DNA of 64,000 bases from Diploptera punctata (taxonomy: Eukaryota > Arthropoda > Insecta > Blattodea > Blaberidae): contig JASPKZ010010239.1 of assembly GCA_030220185.1 (NCBI GenBank), forward strand, positions 2,312,001-2,376,000. Reading direction: 5' to 3'. Shown in pieces: positions 21,611-32,867 of the stretch (position 1 is its first letter; every line of letters begins with the position of its first letter). The notes under the pieces were generated by a model. That model did not search any database and was not told the origin of the DNA. It was given only the letters and a program-made list of their open reading frames with translations. The translations under genes were made by a program, and so were the position numbers.

Positions 21611-22232
21611 CCACAACCAAAAAAATATCAACACTTTTTGATTCCAACCAAACTATTTTTCCTAACAAGAGATAATGAAATGACATGAAGGGGACGAAAT
21701 GGGGAATGTTGGTGGGAAATAATTCGGGAAACGGGATAACCCTTAGAAAAACCAAAAGAATCCCGGTATAGCGCACCACAAATACCTGTTTGGAACCGCT
21801 GGGGCAGCCGAGGCGCTAGCTACGGGTCTACCGAGACGGCTACAGATTGTTAATTATAGGCCTATCCTTCGTGAATCTGTAGCTTGGTACTTGAATTCCC
21901 AATATTATTTAGTTTTAGCTCCACAAACAAAGCATTAAGTGTACGTATGTACTATAGCATAAAGAATGTTATGTTAAAACATGCGGCAGCAACTGAAATC
22001 AGTTTAAGAACTGGATTGCACCAGAATAACTAAAGATTTGACAAATCGCTAGCGTGTTAACAAACATTCTTCATTTTAATATTCAACGCGGTATTAAAAT
22101 AACTTGCAACTTCATGCATATTGTCGCAGTATACCTAATGTTTTATAAATGTATAAATTAAAAATAGCAAATACGTATAAATTTTATAAAAAAGGAATGT
22201 TATTCTATGACTTCACTTTTACAATATATATA
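21611..22232. other. Unassigned; possible tRNA-like remnant at ~21.8 kb
   Basis: Around 21,780-21,850 a GC-richer tract (GGGGCAGCCGAGGCGCTAGC, ACGGGTCTACCGAGACGG) resembles the fused residue of a tRNA-headed repeat, but box B is not clear. Confidence 0.3.
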
Positions 22233-22566
22233 TCCACCGGTGTGGTCTCGAGGTAGCGTGTTGCCTTGTCACGCAGCGGGCCCGGGTTCGATCCCCGACC
22301 GGGGCAGTTTTTCTGGGTGTTTTTCCTCACCTGTAATACATGTCAGACATGTCAGGAAAACTTTAAGGCCCAAACGTTCCCCGAAATCATATGTCCATCA
22401 TCATCATCCTTATCATCATCATCAGCAGCAGCATCATCTTTCACTGGTATGGAAAGCAACGGGAAGCTACCACACCTACAATTCCCTAGTAAACCTAAAA
22501 AAACATAGCGTGGAAAATATATGATTGCAGTGAAGTCCTGCTCTCGGGCAGAATTACTATGGATGG

Positions 22567-22568
<2 letters not shown>
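22233..22568 (+). mobile_element. SINE-A
   Basis: Complete copy from TCCACCGGTGTGGTCTCGAG to GCAGAATTACTATGGATGG. It carries a short duplication (two ATGTCAGACATGTCAGG-like repeats) in the body and a CATCAGCAGCAGCATC patch. AT repeats flank both ends, consistent with insertion at an AT-rich target. Confidence 0.9.
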
Positions 22569-22593
<25 letters not shown>

Positions 22594-22597
<4 letters not shown>

Positions 22598-22878
22598 GAC
22601 ATGATACGAAAAATAAATCCCTGAACGGGATTTGAACCCGGATCTGGAGTTGTACCCCAGCGTGCTGTCCATTACATCACCAGGCAAATCCAATGCAACT
22701 AAAGTAAAAATATTCTCTTTAATTTGCTTACTTGTTATAGTCTGCTACTAGATGGCAGTGAAGACAGAGTTCTGGCGACATCTAGTAATAATGGTGTAAT
22801 GGATAGCACGCTGGGGTACCAACCCAGAGGTCCGGGTTCAAATCCCGTTTAGGAATTTATTTTTCTTATCATGTCATA
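22594..22878. mobile_element. T family: element with inverted tRNA-like modules at its ends
   Basis: The ends ATATGACATGATACGAAAAA and TTTTTCTTATCATGTCATAT are inverted repeats. Just inside each lies a tRNA-like module facing outward, minus strand at about 22,617-22,688 and plus strand at about 22,792-22,852. Each has a D-arm like TGGTGTAATGGATAGCAC, a CTGGGGTAC anticodon arm and box B GGGTTCAAATCCC. The middle contains TACTAGATGGCAGTGAAGAC and CGACATCTAGTA, itself weakly palindromic. There is no ORF. The modules differ at the anticodon and in stem bases, so they are not functional tRNA genes. Confidence 0.8.
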
Positions 22879-22914
22879 TTAAGCTTGCATTGTTCAATGT
22901 CAAAAATTTAAATT

Positions 22915-22927
22915 ATAACACACACAC

Positions 22928-22971
<44 letters not shown>

Positions 22972-23020
22972 CATATGTATAATATATACATTGTGTGTGT
23001 GTGTGTGTGTGAATGTATGG
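22915..23020. repeat. (CA)n, (TA)n and (GT)n compound microsatellite
   Basis: Short ACACAC, then a long TATATA tract, then TGTGTGTG. It directly follows the AAGCTTGCATTGTTCAATG flank shared with the T family copy at 40.3 kb. Confidence 0.9.
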
Positions 23021-23081
23021 GTGTGTGTTTTTTGTCTTTATTGTATCGTGTTTTAAATATTCCTAAATATTTTTTGACTGA

Positions 23082-23148
23082 TCCGGGATTTGAACTCAAA
23101 ATGCACAGCTTTAAGCGCTAGCGCACTGATTAAATGTGTTTCTAAGCA
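23082..23148 (-). repeat. tRNA-like module (isolated)
   Basis: In reverse it reads CAGTGCGCTAGCGCTTAAAG, then a box B-like GAGTTCAAATCCCGG. The stems do not close into a convincing cloverleaf, so it is listed as a tRNA-derived repeat head. Confidence 0.5.
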
Positions 23149-23149
23149 A

Positions 23150-24040
23150 TCTAAGAGGAGGCAATTTGTTTCTCTATTTAAAATCTCCTTGTATTCCTGG
23201 TGGTAAACTTCTATTCATCATTAGATCATGTTTACTTCGTAATTTCGTTTCGTATAAAGTGTGGGAGAAATGAAAGATACTTTTCGTTACCCGTCTCGCT
23301 CAAAAAAACTATAGCGAAAAATGAAAGAACCTGATATCGGGGCACCATATAAATGTGGCAACTGAAGGAAAAAAATTATTCTTAGTCTAATAAGATAACG
23401 AAATTTACTGATTACTCCGTTAAGATGACGGCGGAGTCATCAAGTTTGAGAAAGTTTAGAGGATTCTCTGAGGATATGCAAGAGTGAACGATAAAGGTGG
23501 ATGACGTTTCTATATATAACGCATGGATCCTATGGAATAGTTTATAAGATCAAATATAGAAATTGCACATATTATGACGATTCGGGCTAACAAATTTCCA
23601 AATTCAGACTCTATACCTAGCTTGCATCAGTCCAATAGTTATAATTGAAAAAAGAGAATGTACTAAATAAAGGTTGAGTTCGATAAATGCAACAAGGTAG
23701 TTTCACGCTAAGTTAGCTATTTTTACTTGGTAATTTAAGAACATACAGTAATTAATGTATGCCTCGTTAACATAACCCGCTGAGCCGACTGCAACAGGCA
23801 AATAGCTAATTCCGTTGAAGGATGATTATGATCTTCTTGGACACCATTTATTCTAACAATCATAGTGCAAGCAATATTTAATAATATAACTTTTATTGAA
23901 AGCTTGATTAACCAATAATTATACTACAAAGAAATTTGATTCAGATTTAATATTGTTGGTCATACTGTCACATTTAATGATAAAACATGGCCAAAATCTA
24001 AAGACCATAGTAAGCGATCACGCGTGTCAGTCGTCACTGG
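23150..24040. other. No recognised feature
   Basis: AT-rich and without repeat family or gene that I can identify. Confidence 0.4.
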
Positions 24041-24044
24041 CTAT

Positions 24045-24288
24045 AAAGTAAAAACTGTTCTCTTTAATTTGGCGACTTGTTATAGTCAGCTACTAGATGG
24101 CAGTGAAGACTGAGTTCTCGCGACATCTAGTAATAATTGAGAATATAATACATATATTAGAAAAATGAATGCTTGAATTTGATTCGCCTGGTGGTGTAAT
24201 GGATATCACACTGAGGTACAGACTCAGAGATCCGGGTTCGAATCCCGTCCAGGCATTTATTTTTCTTATCATACCATATATATATATA
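24045..24288 (+). mobile_element. T family element, one tRNA-like module
   Basis: The core segment (GTTCTCTTTAATTTG, TACTAGATGGCAGTGAAGAC, CGCGACATCTAGTAATAAT) matches 22.69-22.79 kb. The plus-oriented module at about 24,186-24,258 forms a near-cloverleaf: GCCTGG pairs with CCAGGC, and CTGAG/CTCAG close a 7-base loop with T33 and an ACA triplet at the anticodon position. Box B is GGGTTCGAATCCC. The terminal TTTTTCTTATCATACCATAT is present. The left inverted module is missing. Confidence 0.8.
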
Positions 24289-24292
24289 TATA

Positions 24293-25070
24293 AACTAGCT
24301 TATACCCGACGTGCGCTGCTACGCCTAAATAAATGAACATGAATGTGCCTTTATGTTTAGTTGAATAAGTAAAAGAAAAATAATTATAAATTTATATTTT
24401 TTTGATACCCCGTGCTGATATCCCGGCGGTGACTGGGAATCTACTTATCCAGACCTTCTTGATATAAATAAGCTGAAATACGAAAATTAATGTGTTTTAT
24501 GTTTAGTGAAATAAGTAAAAGGAAAAATTTATATCGTAATCATTTGTTGTCCGAGAATCTACTCATCCCGATGTTCTTGGCATAAATGAACTGAAAGACA
24601 GTAATTAATATATTTCTTATGATTAGTTGAATAAGTATAATGAAATATAATTATAAATGTATATCGTAATTATTTTAAGATTTCCCGCACGGATTATACG
24701 ATGTTGCCCAGGAATCTACTTAATTCGATCTTCTTGGTATAAATGAGCTAAAAGACAAAATTCGTTATTGTGAATTATCCTTAAGAGATAAACATATACT
24801 GTCGCGGACATTTTTGTACAGTGTTTTGAGATATTCAATTCTGTGTACATTACTTTCGTGTATTTGTTATGGTTTAGGCACGTTTTCCACTACAAGGGCG
24901 GTTTTTAAGGGTGTAGGAGTTGAGTATCACAACTCTCTTATAGCCTATGCTCATCCCGGGAATCTCCTGAGCATTTTCCAAAAATGCCCCATCACAATCG
25001 GATCAACGGTATGGCCGCGCTTAAAGTACTACAAACAAACCAACAAACAAACATTCATTTATATATATAT
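24293..25070 (+). repeat. Family H repeat
   Basis: It begins AACTAGCTTATACCCGACG then TGCGCTGCTACGCC and ends GGTATGGCCGCGC, AAAGTACTACAAACAAACC and a CAAACAAACA run. Internal blocks (CTTGGTATAAATGAGC, GGAATCTAC, TTAGTTGAATAAGTA) recur two to three times inside the element. It is closely matched by 58.69-59.66 kb. Non-coding; terminal words resemble widespread arthropod 3'-end repeats, but I cannot assign a class. Confidence 0.75.
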
Positions 25071-25356
25071 TATCAATGGATCAACATCTTTAGATGTAGA
25101 ATTTGTTCATTACGACAAATTAGAATGCCCCTGAGGTCCTCTGATATGCAACGTGTATAGAGCTAACTTGGCATTCACGTAATGTAATGAAATAAAGAAG
25201 GCGAAGAATACTTGTAATCTAACCTAGAATTACAAATATCCAAAATCACAGAGAAAGATATGCAGTAATGCTGCATGACGACATAACTAAATTCCTGCTG
25301 TTTATGACGAGAAAAAAAACCCAAGTACAGCCTCCTGTAAAATTGTATATAATAAT

Positions 25357-25810
25357 ATTCTAAAATAACTTTCCGGGATTCTTGGCCATGTCTTGCAGTG
25401 TTGTCTTTTCCACGTTTCATCACCTTTTGTGGGTGACATCTTCAGGAGATTTTGCTTGTATTAATGTTCGTAGTAAACTGCTAACAATTTGTTAACTTAT
25501 GTGATTTTACGTAACTATGATTTTAAGTTAATAATTTCTAATTGGTTGAGTTTAAGGGTAGCTCGGCCATTTGCTGTTGCCATGACAACAGCAAATAGGC
25601 GAGGTACTCTATGTTTAACTCAACCAATTAGAAATGATTTACTAAAAATCATATTTACAGTAAAATCACACACGTTAACAACTAGTTAGCAGTTTACTAC
25701 AAACATTTGCTCAAGCAAAATCTCCTGAAGATGTCACTCACAGTAGGCGATGAAACGTCGAGAAGACAACTGTAATACATGATAAGAATCCCGAAAAGTA
25801 TTTTAGAATA
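25357..25810. mobile_element. Near-loopless fold-back element (two ~223-bp arms)
   Basis: The arms 25,357-25,579 and 25,586-25,810 are reverse complements with scattered mismatches. They are separated by only about 6 bases around CCATGA. Matching pairs include TTGGTTGAGTTTAAGG with the complement in TGTTTAACTCAACCAATTAG, and GTGACATCTTCAGGAG with CTCCTGAAGATGTCAC. No coding region. It would extrude as a long cruciform or give a long hairpin RNA if transcribed. Confidence 0.9.
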
Positions 25811-26213
25811 CATAACGATAGCCGTGAAAATATTAATCAATATATTTATTATAATAGGTTAATAATTTGGGAGACCAGAGTGTGCCGTTTATGGTTGCAG
25901 TAAATTCGAAGCGTAGCAGTGAATGAAGTATTTCAGACGAATGTTGCTCTATAACTTTTGTAGAGCTCGTGCTGATTTGGAACTTAGGAGCGATGAGCAA
26001 CTCGCGCAGTAGTAAACTGTCCTTGCTAGAAGCCCATAATGAAGTGGACTGTTCTTGCTAGGAGCTCATGGCCCAGTAGGTGTTCAATTACAGATAAAGT
26101 CGATAGTTAAATCAGAACATAAGTAAATACGTGACCTAATCATTGACTTCCACAAAAATCATATTGAAAATACAACACAAACATTGCGACTATATGTAAT
26201 TTTAAAGCTGACC

Positions 26214-26222
26214 ATTTAACTC
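26214..26222. repeat. Target-site duplication of the 26.2-kb SINE (left copy)
   Basis: ATTTAACTC here is repeated at 26,540-26,548 on the other side of the SINE. Confidence 0.8.
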
Positions 26223-26539
26223 GGTCCACCGCTGTGGTCTCGAGGTAGCGTGCTGCCTTGTCACGCAGCGGGTCCGGTTCGATCCCCGGTCGGGACAGTT
26301 TTTTGTGGGTGAGGTTTTATCGGGGGTTTTCCTCACCTTTAAGACAAATGTCAGGAAAACTTTAAGGCCCAAACGGTCCCCGAAATCATATGGCCATCAT
26401 CATCATCCTTCACTAGTGTGGAAAGCAACGGGAAGCTACCACACCTACAATTCCCTAATAAAGCTGCAAAGCATAGCATGAAAATGCTATGATTGCAGTT
26501 AAAGACCTGCCTTCGGGCAGAATTACTATGGATGAATGG
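26223..26539 (+). mobile_element. SINE-A with 9-bp target duplication
   Basis: Complete copy from TCCACCGCTGTGGTCTCGAG to GAATTACTATGGATGAATGG. It is bounded by ATTTAACTC on both sides. The duplicated target lies at the end of a family J element (GACCATTTAACTC), so this SINE inserted into J. Confidence 0.9.
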
Positions 26540-27200
26540 ATTTAACTCATGCCACAAATGGGAGTCAATGGCCAATCATATTTCAGTGATTTTTGATTTA
26601 CAACCAATCACACTCGTTTTTCACCTCGATTTTATCAATTTAATTTTGTCACTGTAAAATCAAGCTCCTCCTTTTTAACATTCTGAATAGGTTGTAGCAT
26701 TATTTTATAGTGACCGCATGTGGCTATCAGATTGTTATATATGTGCACGAATGTAACCTTATCGTGGTTGCGGGAGATAATATAAAAACATTTGTAGCAA
26801 TTGATTATACCACAAAAAAAAATAAACCACTGTTTGCATTTTCTTAAACGTATTTGTCCCAGGTAATAACATTCCAGAAAAATATAATTGGCATATTTAC
26901 ATCATAGGACATCATAAATGAATTAATATACAGTTTGATGTGTTTCATGTTTTCTCCGCTATGGTGCATTCTTACAATATTGCGATCCTTCAGCAATAAA
27001 TAATGTGATCTGGTTGCAGAGATAAACAAGTGAAACATAACGTTTTTAATTTTCAAATATCGTCGTTTACATTAAACATATAAACATAACTACATTTAAA
27101 TAATAATTTGTGAGTAAACAGCTTAATTCTATTCGTTAAATAGTCCTTACAAATGCCACTCTTGATTTCCAAATCCTCTAGATAAATTGGAAATCACTCG
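26540..27200 (-). repeat. Family J repeat, near full length
   Basis: This is the reverse complement of the 53.23-53.97 kb segment along its whole length. Shared stretches include TGTGATCTGGTTGCAG, CTTACAATATTGCGATCC, CATTTGTAGCAATTGATTAT, TATAGTGACCGC (variant) and AACTCATGCCAC. One terminus (27,150-27,200) is itself a hairpin in which CCACTCTTGATTTCCAAATC pairs with a TTGGAAATCACTCGTGG tract. No ORF is conserved between copies, suggesting a non-autonomous element. Confidence 0.8.
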
Positions 27201-27439
27201 TGGCATTACTTATGATAAAATACATTATATATCTAATAGAAATTATATATGCATATCCAAATATTGAACAAATAAATAAAGAAAATGTAACTATAAATAC
27301 GCCATATGACGGACATTTACAATAATTTAATTTGAATTCTAGACCTTCATCCGAGGCTTGATCCTTGGGACTGCGAGCAATGTATAAGATAAATCTTGAA
27401 GTGAGTTGCTAGTCCGTTTTAATTTAGGTGTATTAATAA

Positions 27440-27990
27440 CAAACACTAAACATTTAATAAAATAAGTAAACAAACAAGCTGATAAAGCAGCACAAATATT
27501 AGCATATATGAAAGATTTAATTTGGCACAACAAATATATGTCAATAGGAAGCAAAACCCGCATATACAAAACGATAAATCGACCAGTTATTGTATATGGA
27601 TCAGAAACTAGGGCTCTTACATCAAAAACTAAACAAATAATAAGCACATATGAAATGTAGATCTTAAGAACTATTCAGAGAAAACATTTGATAAAATACA
27701 CTACACAGAAATTAGGGGCAAATATCATATTCAAGACATAACCAATTGTATTATAGGTAGACGAAAATATTGGAAAGGTCGTATAGAAAGAATGGAAGAC
27801 AACCGACTTGCAAAAAGAGCTAAGGAAGATAGACCAATGGACGCGAGAAGAACGAGAGGAAGACCAGCCAAGAGATGGATAGACAGTGCATGCACATCCA
27901 ATGTCTTCCACCGAGGGGTGATTTTGAAAATAAACGGGATGAAAATCCTACAAATTATGTTTAAGAAGAAGAAGAAGAAGAATTCTAGTC
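27440..27990 (+). mobile_element. LINE 3' fragment with (AAG)n tail
   Basis: The broken plus-strand frame reads MKDLIWHNKYMSIGSKTRI, YKTINRPVIVYGSETRALTS, ILRTIQRKH, then, after frameshifts, an equivalent of RMEDNRLAKRA..RPMDARRTRGRPAKRW. The order YGSET then RM..R then RGRPAKRW is the usual ORF2 C-terminus after the RT domain. A short AAG tail at 27,965-27,980 marks the 3' end. RT core absent. Confidence 0.8.
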
Positions 27991-28370
27991 TACATATCTA
28001 AGCAGAAGACATGTGCGGTTCAACGAACAGCCAAGTCTGCATATATATATATATATTAGCATTATTTAGTTTTTTTTTAAATATTTATGATAATCAAACA
28101 ACGACAGTCACGAGTTAAATTACTTGGAATAAAACATCTGATGCACGTGATATATTTGTTTTTGAAAATTAAATAATTTCAATCTTCTTTTTTTGTAAAT
28201 AGGAACATTGCTATTTTGTATTGAAAGTGTTTATAGTTAGTTCTGTTGAATACAAGTTGACTACTGAATGTTGAAATGTCACTGGTAATAAGTAAACATA
28301 AACTGAGTGACGCACCCTTCCTTATAGTTCATAATGTTGACATTGAAGATTGAACACTCTTCCCCCCCCC

Positions 28371-28590
28371 TTCTTGTTTTACCTTATTGTTTTACCTTTT
28401 TGTTAAACACTGTTTTCCTTCTTGTTTTACCTTTATGTTAACTTTCTGTTATTCTCACATATAGACACAAGGACAATACACACCTAGACACAAGGTGGAG
28501 ATTAAAAATCCCCTACCCCGCCGGGAATCGAACCCGGGTCGCCGGAGTGGAAGGTAGGGACTCTACCGACTACGCCACGACGACGGACGA
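28371..28590 (-). mobile_element. SINE-D
   Basis: In reverse the tRNA-like head reads CGTAGTCGGTAGAGTCCC, then box B GGGTTCGATTCCCGG. It is followed by GGGGTAGGGGATTTTTAATC, CACCTTGTGTCTAGGTGTG, and GGTAAAACAAGAAGG repeats at the 3' end. The poly-C/G tract at 28,361-28,371 abuts its end. A close copy lies at 44.37-44.56 kb in the same orientation. Confidence 0.85.
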
Positions 28591-30339
28591 ACTGAGGAAT
28601 TATATCACTCCAGTAGTACACTACCCAAAACAATCATTACATTTTCAGTTCTGTATAGGGACGCTAAGCGAATTGTTCCCGAACAGCCCCCTTGAAGGTT
28701 AATTTATGTAGAGATAGGTTAAGCTAAATTTCACTATTATGCTGTTCGATAGTTGTATGAGTGCATTAAAATTTTAATTAATTCAAATGCCCTTTATTTC
28801 TATGCGTTTAACATGGTTTTAACAGGTGAAAAAGTGTTGATAAGTTATCAATTTACGAAAAATATCGCCAAAATGGGACAGGAGCAGATCAGCAGATTGC
28901 TAAATGTTTCTCTTAGGGACATCAACCAGTCCATCCTACCTTGTCCACTAATGATAAATTAATTTTTCAAGACTTAAAATATAACTTGTTTGAAGCAATA
29001 ATGACAAATAAAATATCAGAATTAGCTGTTCTTGCAGTTGGAGTAGTTAACTGTCATGCCAGTTGTCGAGGAATGGAAGGCAGATTGAAATCTCTCGAAG
29101 CAATATACTGTGCATTCTTCACAGGAATAATTGCAAATCGTTCTACATTTCGATTCTTCGAAAGCTTCAACGCGAAATATTTCAAAGTTGTCTACAAAAC
29201 ATTTCGTGGTTCGGCAATAAGGACATGACTTTATGAGTAGGATTCTGTGTATCGATAAAGACACTTAAAAATCATGGTATGTATATCTGTATAAAATTCA
29301 TTACTGAGTAACTGAAAACTCACATTACCGTCGTCAGGTAAAACTTTAATATAGTGGAGTTTAATGATGTGTTATAGTAGGTCAACTAGGTGTTGGCCGT
29401 ATTTAATTATTGCAAACTCAACGGGGAAATTACAGGCGGTTCTTGAGACCCACCTTACCTCTACTAATGGAAGATCTACCGCTGAATTTCTACCAATAAT
29501 GTATCACCATGATCAATGTTCTGTCATAACGCTAAAGTGGGAACAAATCCACTAAACTAACAATTTATAAATTGATGGGATGAATTGAGGTAGTCCTGTT
29601 CAAACATTTCGAACCCTACTGACTTATTTCGCTCTCTTACAGTTTTGATCGTGGACATTTCAAACACAGTGATTAATCACGAAGTTCCCAAAGCTGTGAA
29701 AATAACATGAAAGAACATATAATAGCTACGTTTGCTGCAATAACACAAGAAACACTTACAAAATTGAACCAATCTGTGATGAAGAATACGCAAAGATATT
29801 CTTTTGCAAATAGTCATATTTTCAAACATGGGTTGTAAAGTTTAATTTGGAAGTGAAATATGATTTTATACCGAGGACTTTATTTTTTATAGGAACAGTC
29901 AATTATATATTATATATCATCACTTCATAATGTTCAACATTTCTGTATTAAATTGCAATTTTGATGAATTTCTATACAATGTTAGTCAGAATTTTCCTTG
30001 ATCAGGGAATTACTTGATTATTCTTACATATGACATTCAAATAGCCGGTAATGTATCCAGTTGGTAAAATACTAATTCAAAATTTGGGTATAAAATATCG
30101 TGAAAACTGAACTGAACTGAAAGAAAATGTATTTGAATTTCTTATCCGGGAAATATATGTATATAACTTACAACGCTACTCTAAATTCCTTAATAAATGT
30201 ATTAAAATTACATTATATCGAATGAATTTTGGCTTCTTTTTGTTTTAGTGTCTTTATTAATGATATTCGTCGGATTTAAACTTAGTTCTTTAAGATTAAT
30301 TCATGAATTTTCACATATTTATTATTATTTTTATATATT
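28591..30339. other. Unassigned; two open frames of unknown status
   Basis: Frames at 28,753-28,962 and 28,941-29,228 (+), and at 29,022-29,264 (-), have near-normal amino acid composition. I recognise no domain, and I saw no paired splice signals or start context. They may be decayed repeat ORFs. Not called as genes. Confidence 0.35.
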
Positions 30340-30340
30340 A

Positions 30341-30390
<50 letters not shown>
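30340..30390. repeat. (ATT)n microsatellite
   Basis: About 17 ATT units immediately before a hairpin repeat. Confidence 0.95.
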
Positions 30391-30391
<1 letters not shown>

Positions 30392-30531
30392 GAACGTTTT
30401 CTTGGGTTTTCCGCGTCATGGGTTCACGTTTGGCCGCTAGCCACTGATTCCGACGTTTCGGCATGATCCCACATGCCATTATCATTCCGAACTTGAATCC
30501 ATGACGCGGAAAACGCAGGAAAATTTCTTAA
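30388..30531. mobile_element. Small hairpin repeat (~38-bp arms)
   Basis: The arm TTAAGAACGTTTTCTTGGG then TTTTCCGCGTCATGG (30,388-30,425) is complementary to CCATGACGCGGAAAACGC then AGGAAAATTTCTTAA (30,493-30,531). About 67 bp lies between. Non-coding. Confidence 0.75.
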
Positions 30532-31274
30532 TCATAGTTATATCTACGAAAATCTGCAATATAACATATATATATACACACAGTGTGTTGTGAGTTTGTG
30601 ACAAAAAAGTTACTGTTAATACTGAGATTGACAACCCGCTGTAGGGCTGTAATCGAACGACAACAAAGTAGATGGGGAGCTAGTACAATAGCAGGGAATA
30701 AATCAAATAAACTGTTCCATTAACGTTGACCTTCAAGCCGCACATCAAGATTTTTCTTAATGTTGGATGTGTTTTGAAAATGTATAGTAATTCTGAATGG
30801 ACACGCTTTATTCGACCCTTGACGTCACTACCCCTTAATCGGGTTGTTCATATCAGATATAGCAATATAGTTTATAATATCGTGTATTAATTGGAACTAA
30901 ATTGGTTTGCAAAACCATATCCTGATGGTAAAATCTCTATGTTTGAAAGCAGAACTTTTAACGTAACAGTCTTTACACATCCCACTTTCTGTGTGTTCCC
31001 AAATAAAGTAGTTTCTCGCTCTGGGATTGGAGGCCAAGCAACATAATTTCCACTTCCTATACATCTACTTGGATAATATCAATTCAAATACTTACGCATG
31101 ACAAAACTAAATATAAGCATTTGAGTTTTAGGAAAGGACAGACGGAACAATTCACCTAAACAAAACAATATTCTATCCATTTTAAACTGGGAAGCAAACT
31201 GCCCTAGCACTGAGACTAAAAGATCTATAAGTTTTTCCCATCTATGAAATGAATAGGATGACATCTACTCTATG

Positions 31275-31600
31275 GTGGTATGTAGTCTGCTATGGTGTGC
31301 CCGATTTCGAATCATTTCAATAATTCGCACATAACTCATACCGCCATATTTATTTGGTACGAGCCTAGGACTTCGAGGGGGCTACATTCCTCTCTTTGGC
31401 ACTATTTTGGCCTACGTTTACACACACAGGCTCGGAGTCATGAGGACGTACATGAGTGTGCCCCCACCCATTAGATAATCATAATCTGATATTTTAAATA
31501 CCTGTGGGTTTGCTAAACCATATTGTATTTAGCTAACTTGATATGAGGTGAAGGGTGATATGAAATGAATAAATGAAAATAAAATTATATGAGTGGGGAA
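31275..31600 (+). repeat. Family G repeat
   Basis: It matches the inverted copy at 40.64-40.96 kb over about 310 bp. Shared blocks include GGTATGTAGTCTGCTATGGT (variant), CACACAGGCTCGGAGTCATG, GTTTGCTAAACCATATTG and GATATGAGGTGAAGGGTG then ATATGAAATGAA. It has no clear tRNA head or ORF. Confidence 0.75.
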
Positions 31601-32867
31601 TAAGAGTGAAGAGTAGGACCTAATGGTGGTATGAAATTCCTCCGGAACCACCAGGATTGAATGTAGAATCCCAGTCGGGACAATCGCGTGTTCAGCGAGA
31701 CAGCAAACTAAACTCTACCGTAATGATTACCTCGTTAACCACATCCGTCCTGTAAAGAAAAAAATTCATTGAAAAAAATATCATAACTGAAACTGTTTTC
31801 TAGGTTATAGAGCTTTGTGTTGGAGTATCGTGTGTGCAAGATACAGATGTATACAGAATCATTGATTTAATTATATATTCCAATAATATTCCTTATTAAA
31901 ATCGCCATGCTGTATAACAGAAACTATTTTATTGGAAGATGATGTTAAAACAAATTAACCTATAAAACGTACTTTTAATTGTATAACATCCATACTTCCT
32001 TACCAGTATGCCAACATTTGTAAGTAAATATACCCATGACTAAATGTTATATTTTACTGTTTCAAAATTCTAAATGAAGATGCTTTCCCTTGATTCTAAT
32101 GATACCTCCATTTCTACAAAAAAGTAACTTACCTGATTTTCCCCTCTAACCTTCAAATGACATTATTGTTGTCTGTATAATGTGATCATTTCCGATAATT
32201 ATTATATTGTGCCGGTTCGCTCAGGGTAGAATATGATCACTCAGGGATGTTTATATTATACACTTATTATTTCAGTTTATTGGATAAATTTTGTAAGTAC
32301 AATGTATATTTACAGAGTTTTATACTTCACTCGGTGTGGAGTTGATGAACTACTTCCGCCCACGTGTTTTAATATCACCTTCGCGAGCGGTTACTAAAGA
32401 ACTTGACTACTGCAGAACATAGGAGCGTGAGCGTGTTTTCACACGCGTCCTCGCTTTATAAGGGTGATGACTCCTCCCATAAGTTGCCATCCCCTCTCCG
32501 AGTGTATATGTTATTCATTATAGCTTAGAAGGGTAGGTACCATTCGTTTAGATTTCTATGTTGGTAATAGACTCGTGTGCACGTTTGTGCGCCTTCCAGT
32601 TATTACTATTAATGGTACGTTTTAATACTCACGAGTCTATTACATCTTGCCACAATATATAGAAAATAAATCAAGAACCATAATTATTAATACAATTATT
32701 TTAAGTTAAATGATGATTTTATTATAAACACATAGCATACAAGTTGGATTTTAGAGAAGATGCTGTTGAAAACAATGTTTTTGGATCATACATCATTGAT
32801 GTCTTTGTAATTGTATGAATAACTGTAGTGTTAGATTATAAGGAGATTCGTTGAGAGACAAGAGTCA
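31601..32867. other. Unassigned; short hairpin near 32.6 kb
   Basis: GTAATAGACTCGTG (about 32,564) and CACGAGTCTATTAC (about 32,628) form a short inverted pair about 50 bp apart. A GC-richer patch lies at 32,330-32,480. 31,650-31,745 holds a weak reverse tRNA-like motif. No gene recognised. Confidence 0.4.

Noticed and set aside
24186..24258. Possible functional tRNA gene
   Set aside because: The cloverleaf is close, but the same module recurs with different anticodons, acceptor mismatches and mobile-element ends, so it is a repeat component.
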